Of a stretch of 7,657 bases of DNA, positions 7,047 through 7,657 are shown in pieces (within the stretch, counting starts at the first letter, position 1; every line of letters begins with the position of its first letter). Made by a program: the position numbers and the translations under genes. The notes beneath the pieces were generated by a model that worked only from the letters and a program-made list of their open reading frames with translations, did not search any database and was not told the origin of the DNA. This DNA is from JAJFFW01 sp039187035 (GTDB lineage Bacteria; Pseudomonadota; Alphaproteobacteria; Caulobacterales; Parvularculaceae): contig JBCCZS010000155.1 of the NCBI GenBank assembly GCA_039187035.1, positions 1-7,657 of the forward strand, read 5' to 3'.

Positions 7047-7074
7047 ATATAAGCGCGGCCGCGGTCGATCTCCA
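7047..7074 (-). promoter_or_regulatory. Weak candidate promoter for ccmE
   Basis: On the minus strand TGGAGA (7069-7074) and TTATAT (7047-7052) are spaced by 16 bases and would start transcription about 30 bases before the ccmE ATG. Each box has four matches at most to the sigma70 consensus. It lies in the 101-bp gap shared with ccmA; no matching promoter for ccmA stands out. Confidence 0.25.
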
Positions 7075-7109
7075 GCGGTCGGCGCGGGGCCGGCCATAGG
7101 CCGCACGCG

Positions 7110-7657
7110 ATGGCGTGGTATCCTTTCGCTCTCGGCGTGGAATTGCTCGACGTCGGCGTCGCCCGCGGCGGGCGACCGGTGGTCGCCGGCGCGTCGATGC
7201 GCGCGAACCCGGGCGAGGCGGTGCAACTTTTCGGCGCGAACGGCAGCGGCAAGTCGAGCCTTTTGCAGGCGATCGCCGGGCTGACGCCGCTCGCTGCCGG
7301 CCGGCTCGTTTGGCGGGTCGACGCCGGCGCGCCGCAGCCCCACGCGCCGGCGGGGGCGCTCGTCTATGTCGGCCACGACGCGCCCGTTAAGCCGGCGCTC
7401 ACGGCGCGCGAAAACCTGCGCTATTGGGCGGCGTGGTACGCAAAAGCGCCGCGGGACGTCGCCGAGGTCATCGACCGGATGGGGCTCGCGGCGATCGCCG
7501 ACGCGCCCGTCGTGCGCTTTTCGGCCGGTCAACGCCGGCGCTTGGACCTTGCGCGGTGCCTCCTTGCGCGCCGGCCGTTTTGGCTTATGGACGAGCCGAC
7601 GGGCGCCGGGGAACCGGCCCGCGCGGCCCTGTGGGGCCGCGAGGGTTGGCGGGAACA
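7110..7657 (+). CDS. ccmA: Haem exporter ATP-binding protein CcmA (cut by window end)
   Basis: CcmA is the cytoplasmic ABC ATPase of CcmABCD; its ATP hydrolysis releases haem-loaded CcmE from CcmC. About 182 codons are visible of a protein usually near 200-215. Residues: Walker A GANGSGKS at 42-49, a Q-loop region near YVGHDAPVKPALTARENLRYW, the ABC signature FSAGQRRRLDLAR with S138-Gln141, and Walker B FWLMDE with catalytic Glu162. QRRR after the signature is typical CcmA wording. The ATG at 7110 has a weak TAGG ten bases upstream; a GTG at 7137 would give a more typical N-terminus (VELLDVGVARGGR), so the start is uncertain. The D-loop after Walker B reads GAGEPARAALWG where ALDPARAALWG-like sequence is expected. 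Divergent from ccmE; ccmB probably follows outside the window. Confidence 0.93.
   Translation, partial: MAWYPFALGVELLDVGVARGGRPVVAGASMRANPGEAVQLFGANGSGKSSLLQAIAGLTPLAAGRLVWRVDAGAPQPHAPAGALVYVGHDAPVKPALTARENLRYWAAWYAKAPRDVAEVIDRMGLAAIADAPVVRFSAGQRRRLDLARCLLARRPFWLMDEPTGAGEPARAALWGREGWRE

Noticed and set aside
7032..7532. 166-residue minus-strand frame over ccmA
   Set aside because: Antisense shadow; the plus frame carries Walker A, ABC signature and Walker B motifs.

Overview
The window is GC-rich bacterial DNA. A System I cytochrome c maturation locus (ccmE, ccmA), a TtcA-type tRNA thiolase relic closest in wording to alphaproteobacterial TtcA, and a large calcium-binding RTX protein together suggest an alphaproteobacterium. 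The genus cannot be read from the sequence. No transposase, integrase, phage gene, CRISPR array, rRNA or tRNA is visible.

Layout from left to right. (1) Positions 3745 down to 1, minus strand: one uninterrupted reading frame of 1,248 codons that runs off the left edge. It encodes a modular protein in which a parallel beta-helix segment followed by an RTX nonapeptide block occurs three times. It has no N-terminal signal peptide and no cysteine, as expected for a type I secreted protein. (2) 3746-4278: a 533-bp divergent intergenic region. It holds a good sigma70-like promoter for the RTX gene, a three-unit 11-bp direct repeat just upstream of it, a 16-bp palindrome, and a small hairpin next to the next gene's ribosome binding site. 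(3) 4279-6021, plus: fhs, formate-tetrahydrofolate ligase, complete. (4) About 6121-6565, plus: a decayed ttcA gene split over three frames, lacking its ATP-binding N-terminus and an internal block. (5) 6562-7008, minus: ccmE, the periplasmic haem chaperone, complete. (6) 7110 to the right edge, plus: ccmA, the ATPase of the haem-handling CcmABCD complex, truncated by the window end and divergent from ccmE across 101 bp.

The genes do not form a single pathway. The ccmE/ccmA pair belongs to c-type cytochrome assembly, fhs to one-carbon metabolism, and the RTX gene to secreted or surface functions. I see no complete undescribed system. The best leads are the repeated beta-helix/RTX design with its operator-like 11-bp repeats, the ttcA relic, and unusual residues in conserved motifs of Fhs and CcmA.
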